Counted from the first letter of the stretch, positions 13,701 through 52,350 are shown. The stretch: 64,000 nt of DNA from Watersipora subatra (GCF_963576615.1 NC_088714.1:3286001-3350000); one strand, 5' to 3'. Notes: generated by a model from the sequence alone, not told the origin. Numbers and translations: made by a program.

Positions 13701-16700
13701 TTGCATAAAGACTCAATGCACTCATTGATATGTTGGCTTGTATCATGGGTTTATAAAGATCAAAGAATGTCAAAGTGGCGGTCAAATGGAGGTAGCGTTC
13801 AATTAAAGGGTGGCCCTCTATTCCGCAATCCTTCTCCCATAGAGGTTTTACAATATAGAGGTTTTACAAATATATCAATTATGTGTACTATGGCTTGACA
13901 GACTCTGTCATTTGTGGTAATTGAGACTGGGTAAGGTTTCTTGTACAGTTGAACCGATGGGAATGCTGACAAAATTGAATGGCTGTTCTTTGGCAGAGTT
14001 GTATAATATTTGCCAATTTACAATACATTTTAAAAACTTTATAAGTAGCTACCGAAATTTTGAATTTGAATTTCCCTTTTGATAGGAAAACAGTTTAAAC
14101 AAAGAGTCTCAATAAACGAAGGAATCAATGAGGTTGTGATAAATTGATGTTTATGTAGATGTCACAAATATTCTCTCTCTCTATATATACTCTCTGTCAT
14201 TAAAAACATAGCTGGGTACAATACCGCTCACAGATGTGTCTATTATGTCACAAAAGCCACACCCACTATCCCTGCATAATGGAAATGTAATGCTATTTGG
14301 GAGTGAGTTAATGATTATAAAAGACATGCCAGGTGTAACAACCTCGACACGCAATAATTTAATCATCTACTGTAGCCCTAGGCATAGTCTAAGGTCATGG
14401 TAGTGGGTATAGTCTAAGCAGTCAGCAATAGACCCCACTATCTTCCGTGTGTATGAGAACATAACTCCTCAATGTTACGGAATGATTTCCTACAGTGTTT
14501 TTGTTAACCAACTTCCAGCAACCAGCAATGATTTTATCAGCTCTTTTTGTCAATATAAACGCTTCAAATTTCATTGTGTCGATTTTTTCTGACATATAAT
14601 AACTCGAAACTCTCCTGTAATTTCTGTAGGATTTAAGATATATTTAAACTTGTTTTACTGTAGTTATTACCAGCAGTGAGCATTTCTGTGTGGCAGATGT
14701 GATACAAGGCTTCTAGTTATACACAAATATATCTGTTAACCAGATGTCTAGTGAACTGTCTACTCTCGGGTGAAAGTAAACTAGCTTGAATTATTCTCAA
14801 ATATGTCTAGAGACTACTTCATGATTGTGAATATAACACATAGGATATTCAGGAAAGTTGTGCCTATGTTCAACTATTCCAGAAAAAAGTGCTCATGGGG
14901 TGAAGCGATGTGCGCATCACAGGGTCACCGCCGCCTAAGCCGTAAAGTTGGATGTTTAGTGGCAGACATATTATCATTTTAAAAAAGCTTCGCGTCTGTC
15001 AACATAAATAGCTAATGAATTTACATTTAGATTAAACCTTGCATATACATAGACTACACATACATGTATATGACTCTGAAAGATAGCTTGCGTCTCATTA
15101 GGTTTGCTTTTGGGCAAGCGTATATGCTGGTGCAGTGGTTATGTTTGCTGGTGCAGTGAGACGACCGTGGACTTGATGAAACTGGCACACAGCATGTTGG
15201 AAGAGGCCTGCGGCTCAAGTAACGCTGCCTGTTGCTCTCAGATAGTCTACGCTGTTCGTAGCATGTTTGAGTTATACACAAGCGTCGTCCCAGACTTCCA
15301 TCATGATGGCATTGAATCTTTACCTCAGATGACGGGTGGGCTATGATTCCTTTATCATTTATTCTTCTTGTCCTGCCGGTCAGCAGTCAGCATACAGTAG
15401 ACGCTCCTGCAATGTAAATATGTAATCTGTTCCAAGGATGTTTACATTTTAGGAATTTTACGTTATACGAACAGTAAAATACATGTAAATAGCCTAGTCT
15501 GTTCCAAGATCGTCCCAAACACATCTTTGGTGCATCAAAATGGAAAAATTTAATTTAAGTTTTTAATTTAATGAGTGTACAGTAACTGTGGTGCTATTAA
15601 TTTGTATCAACAACTTCTCTCATTTTCTTGTCACTTTCCTTCAGTTTAGGGTCCATGATAACTGTAATTTTACGTTAAGTTAAAAGGTGAGCGGATACCT
15701 TCAATGTCAATTTAAATCTTTTTTTCTCTCCGCAGCAAGATATATGTCAAGGAAGAAAAGTGTATGCCTAAAACAATGTAAAATATATCTTTACTATAAC
15801 AAGAACGGCGTCTGTCTGTTTGTCTGAAGCTGGGATTAGAGGTTTGAATAAAATATTGCTTTCAAAGGAACTTAGAACTCATGACATTCAGATTGGTAGA
15901 TACTCAATCGACCGCCTTTATGTATTTCTGAATAATTGTGTAGCTACTTATTCTATGTGCTTTATTCTGACGATGCTTCTGACGATGCTTCTGACGATCT
16001 CTCACGGCTCACCAGACTACCAGGGTACTAGTGTATATAATAAATGCCCCTGAGACCCATATACGCCTTTTTCTGTCCCAAGTGTCGCCAGATTGAAAAC
16101 GCTAATTTTCCGGCTAACTATGGCACTCGTTATTCAAATCGAATTTGAGAATTTGCATCGACTTCACGTTTAAATTATATGGAATTTTTTACACAATGCG
16201 ATGAAAAACCGCATAAATTCTTTACGTACACTGGAATGTTCGTAAGAGAAAGTTTATATTATAGGAGTGTCTACTGTAAAACCATTTGTTGATGAAATAT
16301 AAGAGTGCAGTTTTCTCATTAGTTTCAACCCTTGCGCTTCGTGAAACTGTTTCACCTCTTCTATTCCTTTGCAGCCCTCTATTACAACAACTGTATGTTC
16401 CTGTCACACCAGCTCATCTTATTGGCCAGTCAGTATAAGGCGCGACTTACGAAGGTTATGAATGATGGTAGTGGTGTGACCTTCGTCGATTTGGTTTCTT
16501 TACTGAGAGCGCTCGGCACTCAATCATTCCTCGACCAGTTGCACAGTCAAAAGCTTAACTTGTTGGATTGTTTGAAGGGTGCTGAAGGTAAGTTTTGTAC
16601 CTTGATGTCTTCTGATGGTAGCTTTGCATCATACTTTGCGCTGGTCTTATTTTCTGAGTCTATTCCTTATAAACAGCACTCGGTTAGTTCTCACTGATCT

Positions 16701-18902
16701 ACAGACTATCTTGTTGTAGGGTTTAAGAGTGTGGAGGTGGAAGAGAGGTTTGGGGCAGCCAGTCAGTCAGTCCGACAGTGTCTCCATCAGCTGTCTCATC
16801 TTAAGAAGGTTTGGGTTGACGTGTTGCCTCTCAGCAATTACTGCAAAGCCATTGGTCAGTTACCTTCTCCTACATGTCTTTTGTATGGCACCCTCATGTT
16901 TGGAGGTTTTCTTTGTCCTTTGTGGTCAACATTATTTTACCTGACAGCAGTATTAAGTACGATGAGACATTGTCTCCAATCTATGTATTGCAAGTCATTT
17001 TATTCGCTTGTATGACCAGAGGATTTCAGAAGACTACAAGCTGCATCAGCTCATGTGTGACTATGGCTCTTTCGTGATTGTTCTTATAAGATACAAAATT
17101 ACAAAGACTGACTTCATTTCTCTCAACTTTAAAAAGGTACTGCTATGCAGAGCATTACCCCATATAGACTTGCTGATAAGGCATATTTTATCCTTATGCA
17201 GGGCACCTGTTGGGATGTGTCGTCAAGGAAATGACAATTAGCATTCAGGCATTGGAGGACATGTCTGCGAATGACACTACTAAATTAGACTACCTCATCA
17301 AACAGGTACTTGTGCATTGCTAGCCTAGCAGGGCCCGGTGTAGCTCGTGTGGCTGTCTGAGTTCCACCTGCCGTAACCATTTTTACTCATTTCATATAAA
17401 GCCCTAGTTACACGCACCAAACATTGACAGGTTGCAAATGACAATCCAAATAGTTTTGTATTTGAAGAAGTATTCTTACTCATCTTGTGGAATTGACTTA
17501 CTGTGGTAAAAGCTGTAAACACTGGTGACCTTTGACAGTGTCATTCCAAACGAGCAGCGCAATGCTCTCCATAAGGATTTGTCTATTTATAAAGAAAAGA
17601 CAACTTTGAAATAACAGAATTTGTCTATTTATAAAGAAAAGACAACTTTAAAATAACAGAATTGGCATTGATTGCTAAATGAATATCCGTACAAGTCCAA
17701 AAAAATTTCTCTTAGTCTTGTCAGCATGTATCTCGGCATGTGTAGGCTTATTTGGACCTGTCATTGGTTTTTTCAAGTCCGTGTCAGGTGGCTGCTTGAG
17801 ACTGAACTATTTCAGTCAACATTAAGATGAAAGTGATAATAAATTGCATTAATATTATAAAGCTGGTAGTGTAGAGGTAGGCCGAGTGTATCTTAAGACA
17901 GTCTGTCTCCCACCTTAGGTACTTGATGCTGCCCCGGACCTATTCCCTGGAGACAGAGCTGGGGCTTTGGGCTATCTACACAAAAACACAGCTGGCTGGA
18001 GCAGGCTGCATGAGCTCTCTATTGTGCTCACCTCGTCACTGCATGATGTTCTTGACCGCTGGGCTGATGGAAAGGGTCCACTTGCTGCCGAGTTCACACC
18101 AGAACAGGTTAGACAGCAATCAAAGTGCCTGGTCATTGTCTTGTTATTTTTCACTGGTTTATAGAGTGCAATCAGCAGCCATTAAAATTTGCCCTGCCGG
18201 AAATTTCTGGCAGCCATTAAATAACTTAAAGAAAATTTTATTATATTTTATCAGAAAGTCTCAGCATTTTTCTATCATTTGCGATTGTTTTTGATGTTTG
18301 AGGTGATCTAACTGTCAGGATGTTTCAAGATTAAAATCGACTCAATTTGATCACAGTTAAAACGCTCGGATCAAGTGAAAGTGTGATTATGACGTCTATA
18401 GTTACAAAGAGACCAACAGAATAGAGATGAGTAACACTACAACTTGCACACGATAGCCGATATCAACTATAGCAATCATAGCAACTAGTGATGTCATTTC
18501 ATATGTTATTTTCCTTGAGCATCTTAACCATGATAAAGTTCTGTCTATTTTAATCTTGAAAAGTCCTGACAGTCAGATCATCTCAAACATCAAAAATAAT
18601 CGCAAATAATAAAAAAAATTCCAATACTTTCTGATAGAATCTACTAAAGTGTTGTGTAAGTTCATCTTTAAAGTTTACCTGTTGACATCTACAGGAGACT
18701 TCTGTCAGTCATTAATGTTTGTCCATTGACCTCTGCAGGAAGCTTCTGTCAGTCATTAATGTTTGTCCATTGACCTCTGCAGGAAACTTCTGGGAATGCG
18801 CAGACAATGCTACTTTTTTTATTCTTTCAGGTGAAGTCGTTTATTAGAGCTCTGTTCCAGAATACAGACAGGAGAGCCGCTGCCATATCTAAGATTTATT
18901 AA
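1720..18902 (+). CDS. ZW10: ZW10 kinetochore / vesicle-tethering protein, 14 coding exons
   Basis: Coding exons: 1720-1756, 2389-2591, 3727-3957, 8768-8873, 10419-10644, 11228-11477, 11787-11989, 12089-12334, 15157-15335, 16375-16587, 16720-16854, 17202-17305, 17919-18107, 18831-18902. Every junction keeps phase, giving 797 aa (human ZW10 is 779). The family is recognised from aligned blocks: coiled-coil N-terminus with LEAHKLQQLMQEQLAQKDY (exon 3), FANKKCQQILSEARQLM (exon 7), NNCMFLSHQL and GVTFVDLVSLLRALGTQSF (exon 10), VLPLSNYCKAIG (exon 11), DRWADGKGPLAAEF (exon 13) and the C-terminal FIRALFQNTDRRAAAISKIY. ZW10 acts in the ROD-ZW10-Zwilch complex, which brings dynein to kinetochores for checkpoint control, and in the NRZ/Dsl1 tether for Golgi-to-ER vesicles. 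The ATG directly follows an acceptor-like TTTTTACAG, so a 5'UTR intron is likely. Exon 8 is the least certain: its start at 12089 is chosen because the AG at 12076 gives an in-frame stop and 12127 shifts the frame. Confidence 0.95.
4672..5430 (+). mobile_element. Non-autonomous retroelement-like repeat, GC-hairpin head and tRNA-like tail (copy 1)
   Basis: The head reads GGCGTTGCCCGGGTAATAAA, with the leading ACCC lost. The tail has tRNA-like A-box and B-box remnants (about 5272-5345, 'GGCTTAGTCTTGTGGTTA' and 'CGAAATCAATCC'), then a GACAGACAGAC-type motif and TTTATATATATATAGAC. The same head-to-tail order occurs in the next element. No protein is encoded. The class (SINE or SINE/LINE chimera) is inferred from the tRNA-like boxes. 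Confidence 0.6.
5431..8190 (+). mobile_element. Retroelement-like repeat with the same head and tail (copy 2, 2.8 kb)
   Basis: It starts TAGCTGTGCTACCCGGCGTT followed by GCCCGGG, an imperfect hairpin (ACCCGG...CCGGGT). It ends with a tRNA-like segment (about 8036-8105: GGTCAGTGGTAGAGCG as A box, GAGTTCAAATCC as B box) and the TATATATATAGAC tail at about 8180-8190. An internal direct repeat, about 120 bp and strongly conserved, lies at about 6246-6370 and 6498-6610. It may be one long element or two nested ones. A third head copy lies at 29155. Confidence 0.5.
9107..10227. mobile_element. hAT-like non-autonomous DNA transposon with 8-bp TSD
   Basis: Perfect 8-bp direct repeats CTAGTAAC lie at 9107-9114 and 10220-10227. 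The ends between them are inverted: TAGAGATGGATCAAGACACG at the left and, in reverse complement, TAAAGGTGGAACGAGACAGG at the right. Both subterminal regions are rich in GTCTCG/CGAGAC motifs. An 8-bp TSD and a TAGAGATG-like end are hAT hallmarks. The 1105-bp interior has no transposase frame. It sits in ZW10 intron 4. Confidence 0.85.
12365..13248. mobile_element. TTAA-type foldback MITE, copy 2 (876 bp)
   Basis: Flanked by TTAA at 12365-12368 and 13245-13248. The termini AGGTTGACTTGCAAC and GTTGCAAGTCAACCT are perfectly inverted over 15 bp and continue into long inverted arms. It is clearly the same family as 673-1648 and is better preserved at the ends. It lies in ZW10 intron 8, starting 34 bp after the exon 8 end. 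No transposase is present. Confidence 0.88.
13262..13880. mobile_element. Possible MITE with ACTGTAAAACCTC-type ends
   Basis: The left edge (about 13264) reads ACTGTAAAACCTCCAATTG. The right edge (about 13845-13870), in reverse complement, contains GTAAAACCTCTATATTGTAA. Inside both edges are inverted GGCGGTCAAAT/ATTTGACCGCC-type motifs. The arms are short and diverged, so the boundaries are approximate. It abuts the TTAA element. The 89-codon frame inside has no recognisable domain. Confidence 0.45.
15136..15157 (+). promoter_or_regulatory. ZW10: Tandem in-frame 3' splice sites at ZW10 exon 9
   Basis: The sequence GCTGGTGCAGTG occurs twice, giving acceptors before 15136 and before 15157. They lie 21 bp apart, and both continue the phase-2 junction from exon 8 without a stop. 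The second acceptor fits family homology better (S-E-T-T-V-D-L-M-K-L aligns with the human segment). The first would add seven residues, two of them cysteines. Confidence 0.6.
15460..15910. repeat. Dispersed repeat family, copy in ZW10 intron 9
   Basis: The stretch from about 15595 to 15905 closely matches 22325-22650, including the shared motifs GTATCAACAACTT, TTTTACGTTAAGTTAAAA, CAGCAAGAT, TATATCTTTACTATAA and GTCTGTCTG, in the same orientation. A more diverged partial copy is at about 4020-4270. No coding potential is evident. Confidence 0.7.
17579..17662. repeat. 42-bp tandem duplication
   Basis: A 42-bp unit beginning TTTGTCTATTTATAAAGAAA occurs twice, almost identically, in ZW10 intron 12. 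Confidence 0.85.
18237..18655. mobile_element. Foldback element with ~95-bp inverted arms
   Basis: The left arm (about 18247-18338) and right arm (about 18551-18650) are inverted copies, e.g. TTTTTGATGTTTGAGGTGAT on the left against ATCATCTCAAACATCAAAAA on the right. The interior is about 210 bp without a frame. A further single arm of the same family is at 48207-48330. It lies in ZW10 intron 13. Confidence 0.75.
18680..18795. repeat. 44-bp tandem repeat carrying decoy splice acceptors
   Basis: About 2.5 copies of a 44-bp unit, each containing ATTGACCTCTGCAGGA or a close variant. Each CTCTGCAG resembles a 3' splice site. The array ends about 35 bp before the true acceptor of the last ZW10 exon (18831). 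Confidence 0.7.
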
Positions 18903-19294
18903 GGTCTAATGAAACCGAGGACAGTCGTGTATTATGTTGTCAGCATGACTGACTGTTGGCTCTCTAGCATAATACAGAGAAATGCATTTACCATTATTCG
19001 CTGGCGCGCAAGTCCCTTCATATCTGCATGACTTTTATGGTATCAGCTAATCAGGTTGATTTTTGTTACTGTTATTTTTATATTTAGTTAATTTTATTGT
19101 GGCTTCATCCATTACTGTTGCAAGAACTCACAACATTCTCACAAACATATTTATTTATATTTTTAATGCGAGCTTGTTAGAGGTCAAGGTTTGTGAATGC
19201 TCAGGTGCTGAGGACAGCTTTCATCCTCCAAATAGCTGATTCTGCTCTCAGAGGTAAAAGTAGTTGATTTTGTGGGTAGAATTGAAAGCTGAAA

Positions 19295-19300
19295 AATAAA
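19295..19300 (+). terminator. ZW10: Candidate poly(A) signal of ZW10
   Basis: The first consensus AATAAA found downstream of the ZW10 stop, about 395 bp after it. This would give a 3'UTR of about 410 nt. The cleavage site is not determined. Confidence 0.5.
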
Positions 19301-19499
19301 AACATGATAAGTGGAAATCGCATTTATTCGTGTACAAAATGAAACGAACACTACAAATGCCTTGTTTTATACTCGAGGAGTTGTCTACTATCTACTAGGT
19401 TAGTTGATTGTAAGTCATAGAGACGATGGTGAATACAGCTTGTCAAAGGTAGCCATAGATAACTGAACTCTCACTTTTTCATGAAAATATGCTGTAACT

Positions 19500-19640
19500 A
19501 AAATGTCAGCGGGAGCAAATTCATAGAAGCAGTTTGTCTCTGAAATCTCAAAAGACGCCACAAGTCCGATGCATTAAAGTGTGTAATAAGACCTTATCAA
19601 CATACGACTAGAACTCGCAATAATTTCCGGGGATGTAGAC
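19500..19640 (-). repeat. Dispersed repeat, inverted relative to 24435-24555
   Basis: Read on the minus strand, this segment matches 24435-24555 over about 120 bp (shared CACACTTTAATGCAT, AGACAAACTGCTT and GCTGACATT/GCTGATATT). It is intergenic here and lies in an RTK intron there. Confidence 0.65.
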
Positions 19641-19935
19641 AAGAAACATGCCTCAGGTGGTTCTCAACTTTAACATTTTTTAGGCTGAAAAACACTTGTT
19701 AAGTGTTTGATCGTGATGGAAAAGAGCAACCGTTTATATGAGCCTCACACTGGCAAAACCATCTTCAATGCTTACTTTAGTTCATGATTAAGATCAGTCA
19801 ACATGGTAGCCTGAATTCGCATGGTATAACAAATATGTAGGTTACTTAAAGGTACTGGTCAACAACCTAAATACATATCGAATCTAAAGACAACTTTATA
19901 GCAACCACCAGTTGGTAGCTGGTTACATTAGTCAA

Positions 19936-21092
19936 CCGCCTGATAGAGCGATGGTAGCAATTTAGTTACATTGATGTCATATACAACCTGATAGAGCAAT
20001 GGTAGCAGGTTAGTTACATCGATGTCACACACAACCTGATAGAGCTATGGTAGGATGTTAGTTACATCGATGTCATATACAACCTGATAGAGCAATGGTA
20101 GCAGGTTAGTTACATCGATGTCATATACAACCTGATAGAGCAATGGTAGCACGTTAGTTACATCGATGTCATATACAACCTGATAGAGCAATGGTAGCAT
20201 GTTAGTTACATTGATGTCATACACAACCTGATAGAGCAATGGTAGCATGTTAGTTACATTGATGTCATATACAACCTGATAGAGCAATGGTAGCATGTTA
20301 GTTACATCGATGTCATATACAACCTGATAGAGCAATGGTAGCATGCTAGTTACATCGATGTCATATACAACCTGATAGAGCAATGGTAGCATGTTAGTTA
20401 CATCGATGTCATATACAACCTGATAGAGCAATGGTAGCATGTTAGTTACATCGATGTCATATACAACCTGATAGAGCAATGGTAGCACGTTAGTTACATC
20501 GATGTCATATACAACCTGATAGAGCAATGGTAGCATGTTAGTTACATCGATGTCATACACAACCTGATAGAGCAATGGTAGCACGTTAGTTACATCGATG
20601 TCATATACAACCTGATAGAGCAATGGTAGCACGTTAGTTACATCGATGTCATATACAACCTGATAGAGCAATGGTAGCACGTTAGTTACATCGATGTCAT
20701 ATACAACCTGATAGAGCGATGGTAGCACGTTAGTTACATCGATGTCATATACAACCTGATAGAGCGATGGTAGCATGTTAGTTACATCGATGTCATATAC
20801 AACCTGATAGAGCAATGGTAGCATGTTAGTTACATCGATGTCATACACAACCTGATAGAGCAATGGTAGCATGTTAGTTACATTGATGTCATATACAACC
20901 TGATAGAGCGATGGTAGCATGTTAGTTACATCGATGTCATATACAACCTGATAGAGCAATGGTAGCACGTTAGTGACATTGATGTCTTATACAACCTGAT
21001 AGAGCAATGGTAGCATGTTAGTTACATCGATGTCATATACAACCTGATAGAGCAATGGTAGCATGTTAGTTACATCGATGTCATATACAACC
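19936..21092. repeat. 48-bp minisatellite, about 24 copies
   Basis: The unit is CAACCTGATAGAGCAATGGT followed by AGCATGTTAGTTACATCGATGTCATATA. Substitutions are few and mostly C/T or A/G. Because 48 is divisible by 3, the minus strand is open for 307 codons as a 16-residue repeat. I treat that frame as an artefact. The array lies between ZW10 and the RTK. Confidence 0.95.
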
Positions 21093-21830
21093 CAGTTTTT
21101 ATGATACTGAATCACGAGAGGTCAAAGTGAAATCATTGGCAGAATCTGTCAAAGTAAACCCGCTATTCAGTGTGCTGTATAGGGATTGGCTGTTTTGTGG
21201 CAAGTTTATGCAGCAGGGAGGGGCAGCCTTAAGGGGAGATAGAGTGTCTCATGTTAACCGAATGCACAGAGATGTGCAGGTTTTTTCATGTATAACCCAT
21301 GTAGCAAAGATGACTGTCCCATACCGAGCCTGTGTGTGAAAGACAACCATTTCATGCAGAGCCCACATAGGTGATTGTTCAATACAGACTGCATATAGCA
21401 GAGATAGGTCATCTCAGGCAAAAAACATGCAGCAGTGGTGGGTCATCTCAAGTGGATGACGTGCAGCAGGAATAGGCCTTCTTAGGTGGATGACATACAA
21501 CAAAGCTAGGCTGTCCTAGGCAGGGCTTATGAAGCGGGCATCAACTGTTGTGTACTAAGTACATGGAATCAATATGCAGCAATATCTAGACACTTATAAA
21601 TCATCTACGCAAGCAAACACAAATCTTCCTTCCATGTTTGTTTGCTGATACATAAATGGTGACAAGACGCCAACATCTGCTTTTTCTCTCACATTTGCAT
21701 TACCGCCGTAACAGCCTGCCTAGGCTCATAGTGGTCATAGCAATAGATTAGCGATAGCCCAATAGCTGAGTGGACTACTGCATATTAGAATCATGGCCCG
21801 TATGCCATAAACCACCCCAACTTTAGGAGC
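21093..21830. other. Intergenic, upstream of the RTK signal-peptide exon
   Basis: About 21240-21520 contains weakly periodic, diverged units of roughly 40 bp (recurring GCAG...TAGG...TCATCT motifs). No TATA box, gene or conserved element can be supported. The RTK 5'UTR must lie here or further upstream. Confidence 0.5.
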
Positions 21831-48657
<26,827 letters not shown>

Positions 48658-48939
48658 ATGTTTAATGTGTTGGGAATATCTTATTTCTCTATTCACTTTT
48701 TTGAGTTTTAATACCATTTTGCTATGTTGAAATCTTCAGTTTCCTGCTAAAATCATTATTTATCAGTTTTCGTTCTGAGCTAAGCTGTCTATTGAGTGAA
48801 GTAACCTTCATATTAAAAATATCAATGATTATTATGTTATGCGGGCTACCGTCTTCCTTACCAACAATTAGCTTTCACAGAACTTATCAACAGCTTACCA
48901 TGTCCTATCACTTATCCTTTTACGTACACCAATTCACTG

Positions 48940-49810
48940 TCACTTGTTGCGGCCCCACATTTCCCACTGCCATTCACACCACATACTATCACCATCATCA
49001 CTTGATGCTGCCCTCGCCACCCATTGTCACCCTCGCCACCTGTTGTCAGCCTCGCCACTTATTGTCACCCTTCCTACCCATCATCACTCTTGCCACCTGT
49101 TGTCACTCTCGCCACCTATTATTACCCTCCCTACCCATCGTCATTCTCGCCACCTATTGTCAGCCTACCCCATCGTCACTTTTTCCACCCATCGTCACTC
49201 TCACCACCTATTGTCACTCTCGCCACCTATTATTACCCTCCCTACCCATCGTCATTCTCGTCACCTATTGTCAGCCTCCCTCATTGTCACTTTTGCCACC
49301 CATCGTCACTCTCGCCACCTATTGTCACTCTTGCCACCTATTATTACCCTTCTTACCCATCGTCACTCTTGCCACCCGTCGTCATCCTCCCTACCCACCG
49401 TCATTCTCACTACCTATCGTGATTTTTGCTACCCATTGTCACTCTCCCCATCCATCGTCACCCTCACCACCCACCGTTGGTCTTGCCACCAATTGTTACC
49501 CTAACCACACATTTTCATCCTCACCACCCATTGTCACCCTCACCATCTATTGTCACCCACCATCTATTGTCACCCACCATTCATTCTTACCCCACTATCC
49601 ATTATCACCTCCACCATCCATTGTCATCCCACCAACCATTGTCCTCCTCACCACTCATTGTAACCCTGACCACCCAATGATGCCCTCACCATCCATTGTC
49701 AACTTCACTACCTATTGCCAAACTCGTCACCCATTGTCACCCTTGTCACCCATCGTCACCCTCGCTACCCATGGTCACCCTCGCCACCCATGGACACCCC
49801 ATCACCCACT
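48940..49810. repeat. C/T-rich, G-poor satellite: ~19-bp unit with 111-bp higher-order period
   Basis: The basic unit is like GCCACCTATTGTCACTCTC. A marker variant ('GCCACCTATTATTACCCT') recurs at 49111, 49222 and 49333, i.e. every 111 bp. Stop codons are nearly absent in all three plus frames, producing open frames up to 394 codons. It begins about 280 bp after the RTK stop and could lie within its 3'UTR. The first AATAAA on plus after it is near 49843. Confidence 0.88.
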
Positions 49811-51320
49811 GCTCCTCTCAGGAACTATTGCTGTCTCTAAAATCAATAAACTCCTTCAGCCAGTCCATGGGGAGTACGACTCCCAGTCTATGGGGAGTAC
49901 GACTGAGGGGAAGGAATTGAGCAATGTGTTAGCTGGCATCCTTTCAATATGCACCCGTGTCAATTTACTTTCTTAGTAATCCCATATCTTGCTTATAAGT
50001 AAGACAATAGTCTTGAAGCATAACCAACTGTCCAGGCGCTTCAAGGCTATTGGAAGTTATCTCCACTTGCTCTGGCATAGCATGATCCAGACAGAACATG
50101 GGGGATGAGCAGGACCTACTTTGTATACAAGCTGATACAATGAGTTGGAATAATTTATTGGTTAGATCGGGGCACACTTATCAAAAGCACCATGACAGTA
50201 TGGCTATTGCAAGCGACAAATCATACTATAATTCCTAGGAAAAGTGCGGTCTATGCGTGAACCGAACCTCTTCTAATAAATGCATTCTTTTTAAACAAAA
50301 TACTAGCAAGTCTTGACGCAACTTCAAAAGCTAACCAAGAGCTCAGCTTTTAAAAACTGTCTGATGCTCAAGCAGCTAATTTTCGAATGAACTTACAGAA
50401 AGTGATAAATTGCTAATCCAAAGGTAATCCTGGAATAATCAGCCATTGAAGTCAATTACCTAACCATTACTCATGCATATCAAACTTCGAAATAATCAAC
50501 TCTGTCACATCTGTTAAACAAGCGAACCAGAAATCGCGGAGTGCCTAAAATTTACCAGCATAGTGTAGAAGGTTTCTTGTGATATTTTGAAATAGCAGAT
50601 GTGGGTCTGCCCTGATCTGCAGGTATAATTGATAATAAGCCGGAGTTTTATGAAGTAACCTTTAGCCGCAGTTCATATAGCCATTAATCCTCCATGATAG
50701 AGAAGCCTGCAAAGGCGGTGATGACTCACACAGCTATAGCAGGAGATGAAAACAGCTTTACATCTACGTTCACATTTTATTATGCAGCTGCAATTTTTGG
50801 AGCTTGCCATACTCTCATCATCTGTTGACTGATCACAGACGGGCTAGCGATGGGGCTGGACAAAGATACAAGTCTCACAGAGGTCGCGGAGAGGCCGTGG
50901 AAGCTGACTGATGTCACAGATCAAGTATCTGGTGCTGTCTTCCCTGATTAGCGCTGATCGACCCGACACTGACGATCACCATTCTTGCGGTATTACAAAT
51001 TAGCTTGAAGATTATCCTTAATTTAGCTAATTGAAGTTTGTGAATGCTTTCCTAGCTTCCAGTATGTTATGATAAAATCATTAGTGCTCGTCTATTGCCG
51101 CTCTGTTCACCACAACTCACTCATAACAAAACCAGCTCTTCAATGTGAGGCGTAAATACATTGTTTAGATTATCTAATAAGCTATGAATACACAAACTTC
51201 TAAACTCATTTGCCGGCTGAAGGCTATTATTTTTTTCAATAACAAAATATAAACAAAAATGATCATTATTGGTATTATTAACTTTACAGGTATTCTTTTT
51301 ATCATTTATTATTACCAGTT
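49811..51320. other. Intergenic, no gene seen
   Basis: 49858-49910 holds a short duplication of GGGGAGTACGACT. The rest is ordinary AT-rich sequence with no supportable frame, RNA gene or repeat. Confidence 0.5.
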
Positions 51321-51324
51321 TTCT

Positions 51325-52350
51325 CCTCATCACTACTGTCAATACTATCTGTATTCAACCTCATCACTGCTGTCAATACTATCTGTATTCAACCTCATCA
51401 CTACTGCCAGTACTATCTGTATTCAACCTCATCACTACTGTCAGTACTATCTGTATTCAACCTCATCACTGCTGTCAATACTATCTGTATTCAACCTCAA
51501 CACTACTGTCAGTACTATCTGTATTCAACCTCATCACTACTGTCAATACTATCTGTATTCAACCTCATCACTACTTTCAATACTATCTGTATTCAACCTC
51601 ATCACTACAGTCAATACTATCTGTATTCAACCTCATCACTACTGTCAATACTATTTGTATTCAACCTCATCACTACTGTCAATACTATCTGTATTCAACC
51701 TCATCACTACTGTCAATACTATTTGTATTCAACCTCATCACTTCTGTCAATACTATCTGTATTCAACCTCATCACTACTGTCAGTACTATCTGTATTCAA
51801 CCTCATCACTACTGTCAGTACTATCTGTATTCAACCTCATCACTACTGTCAATACTATCTGTATTCAACCTCATCACTACTGTCAATACTATCTGTATTC
51901 AACCTCATCACTGCTGTCAATACTATCTGTATTCAACCTCATCACTACTGTCAATATTATCTGTATTCAACCTCATCACTGCTGTCAGTACTATCTGTAT
52001 TCAACCTCATCACTACTGTCAATACTATCTATATTCAACCTCATCACTACTGTCAGTACTATCTGTATTCAACCTCATCACTACTGTCAATACTATCTGT
52101 ATTCAACCTCATCACTACTGTCAATACTATCTGTATTCAACCTCATCACTACTGTCAATACTATCTGTTTTCAACCTCATCACTACTGTCAGTACTATCT
52201 GTATTCAACCTCATCACTACTGTCAATACTATTTGTATTCAACTTCATCACTACTGTCAATACTATTTGTATTCAACCTCATCACTAGTGTCAATACTAT
52301 CTGTATTCAACCTCATCACTACTGTCAGTACTATCTGTATTCAATTATTT
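51325..52350. repeat. 34-bp minisatellite, about 30 copies
   Basis: The unit is CTCATCACTACTGTCAATAC followed by TATCTGTATTCAAC. It is highly homogeneous, with A/G and C/T variants. As 34 is not divisible by 3 and the unit has no stop in any plus frame, all three frames are open with the same 34-residue repeat. I treat these as artefacts. Confidence 0.95.

Noticed and set aside
20045-20968. 307-codon minus-strand frame with a 16-residue repeat
   Set aside because: It is produced by the 48-bp minisatellite, whose unit is divisible by three. There is no start context, splice structure or non-repeat sequence.
48792-49976. 394-codon and overlapping plus-strand frames rich in His/Pro/Ser
   Set aside because: All three frames are open over the same stop-poor satellite; this is composition, not coding.
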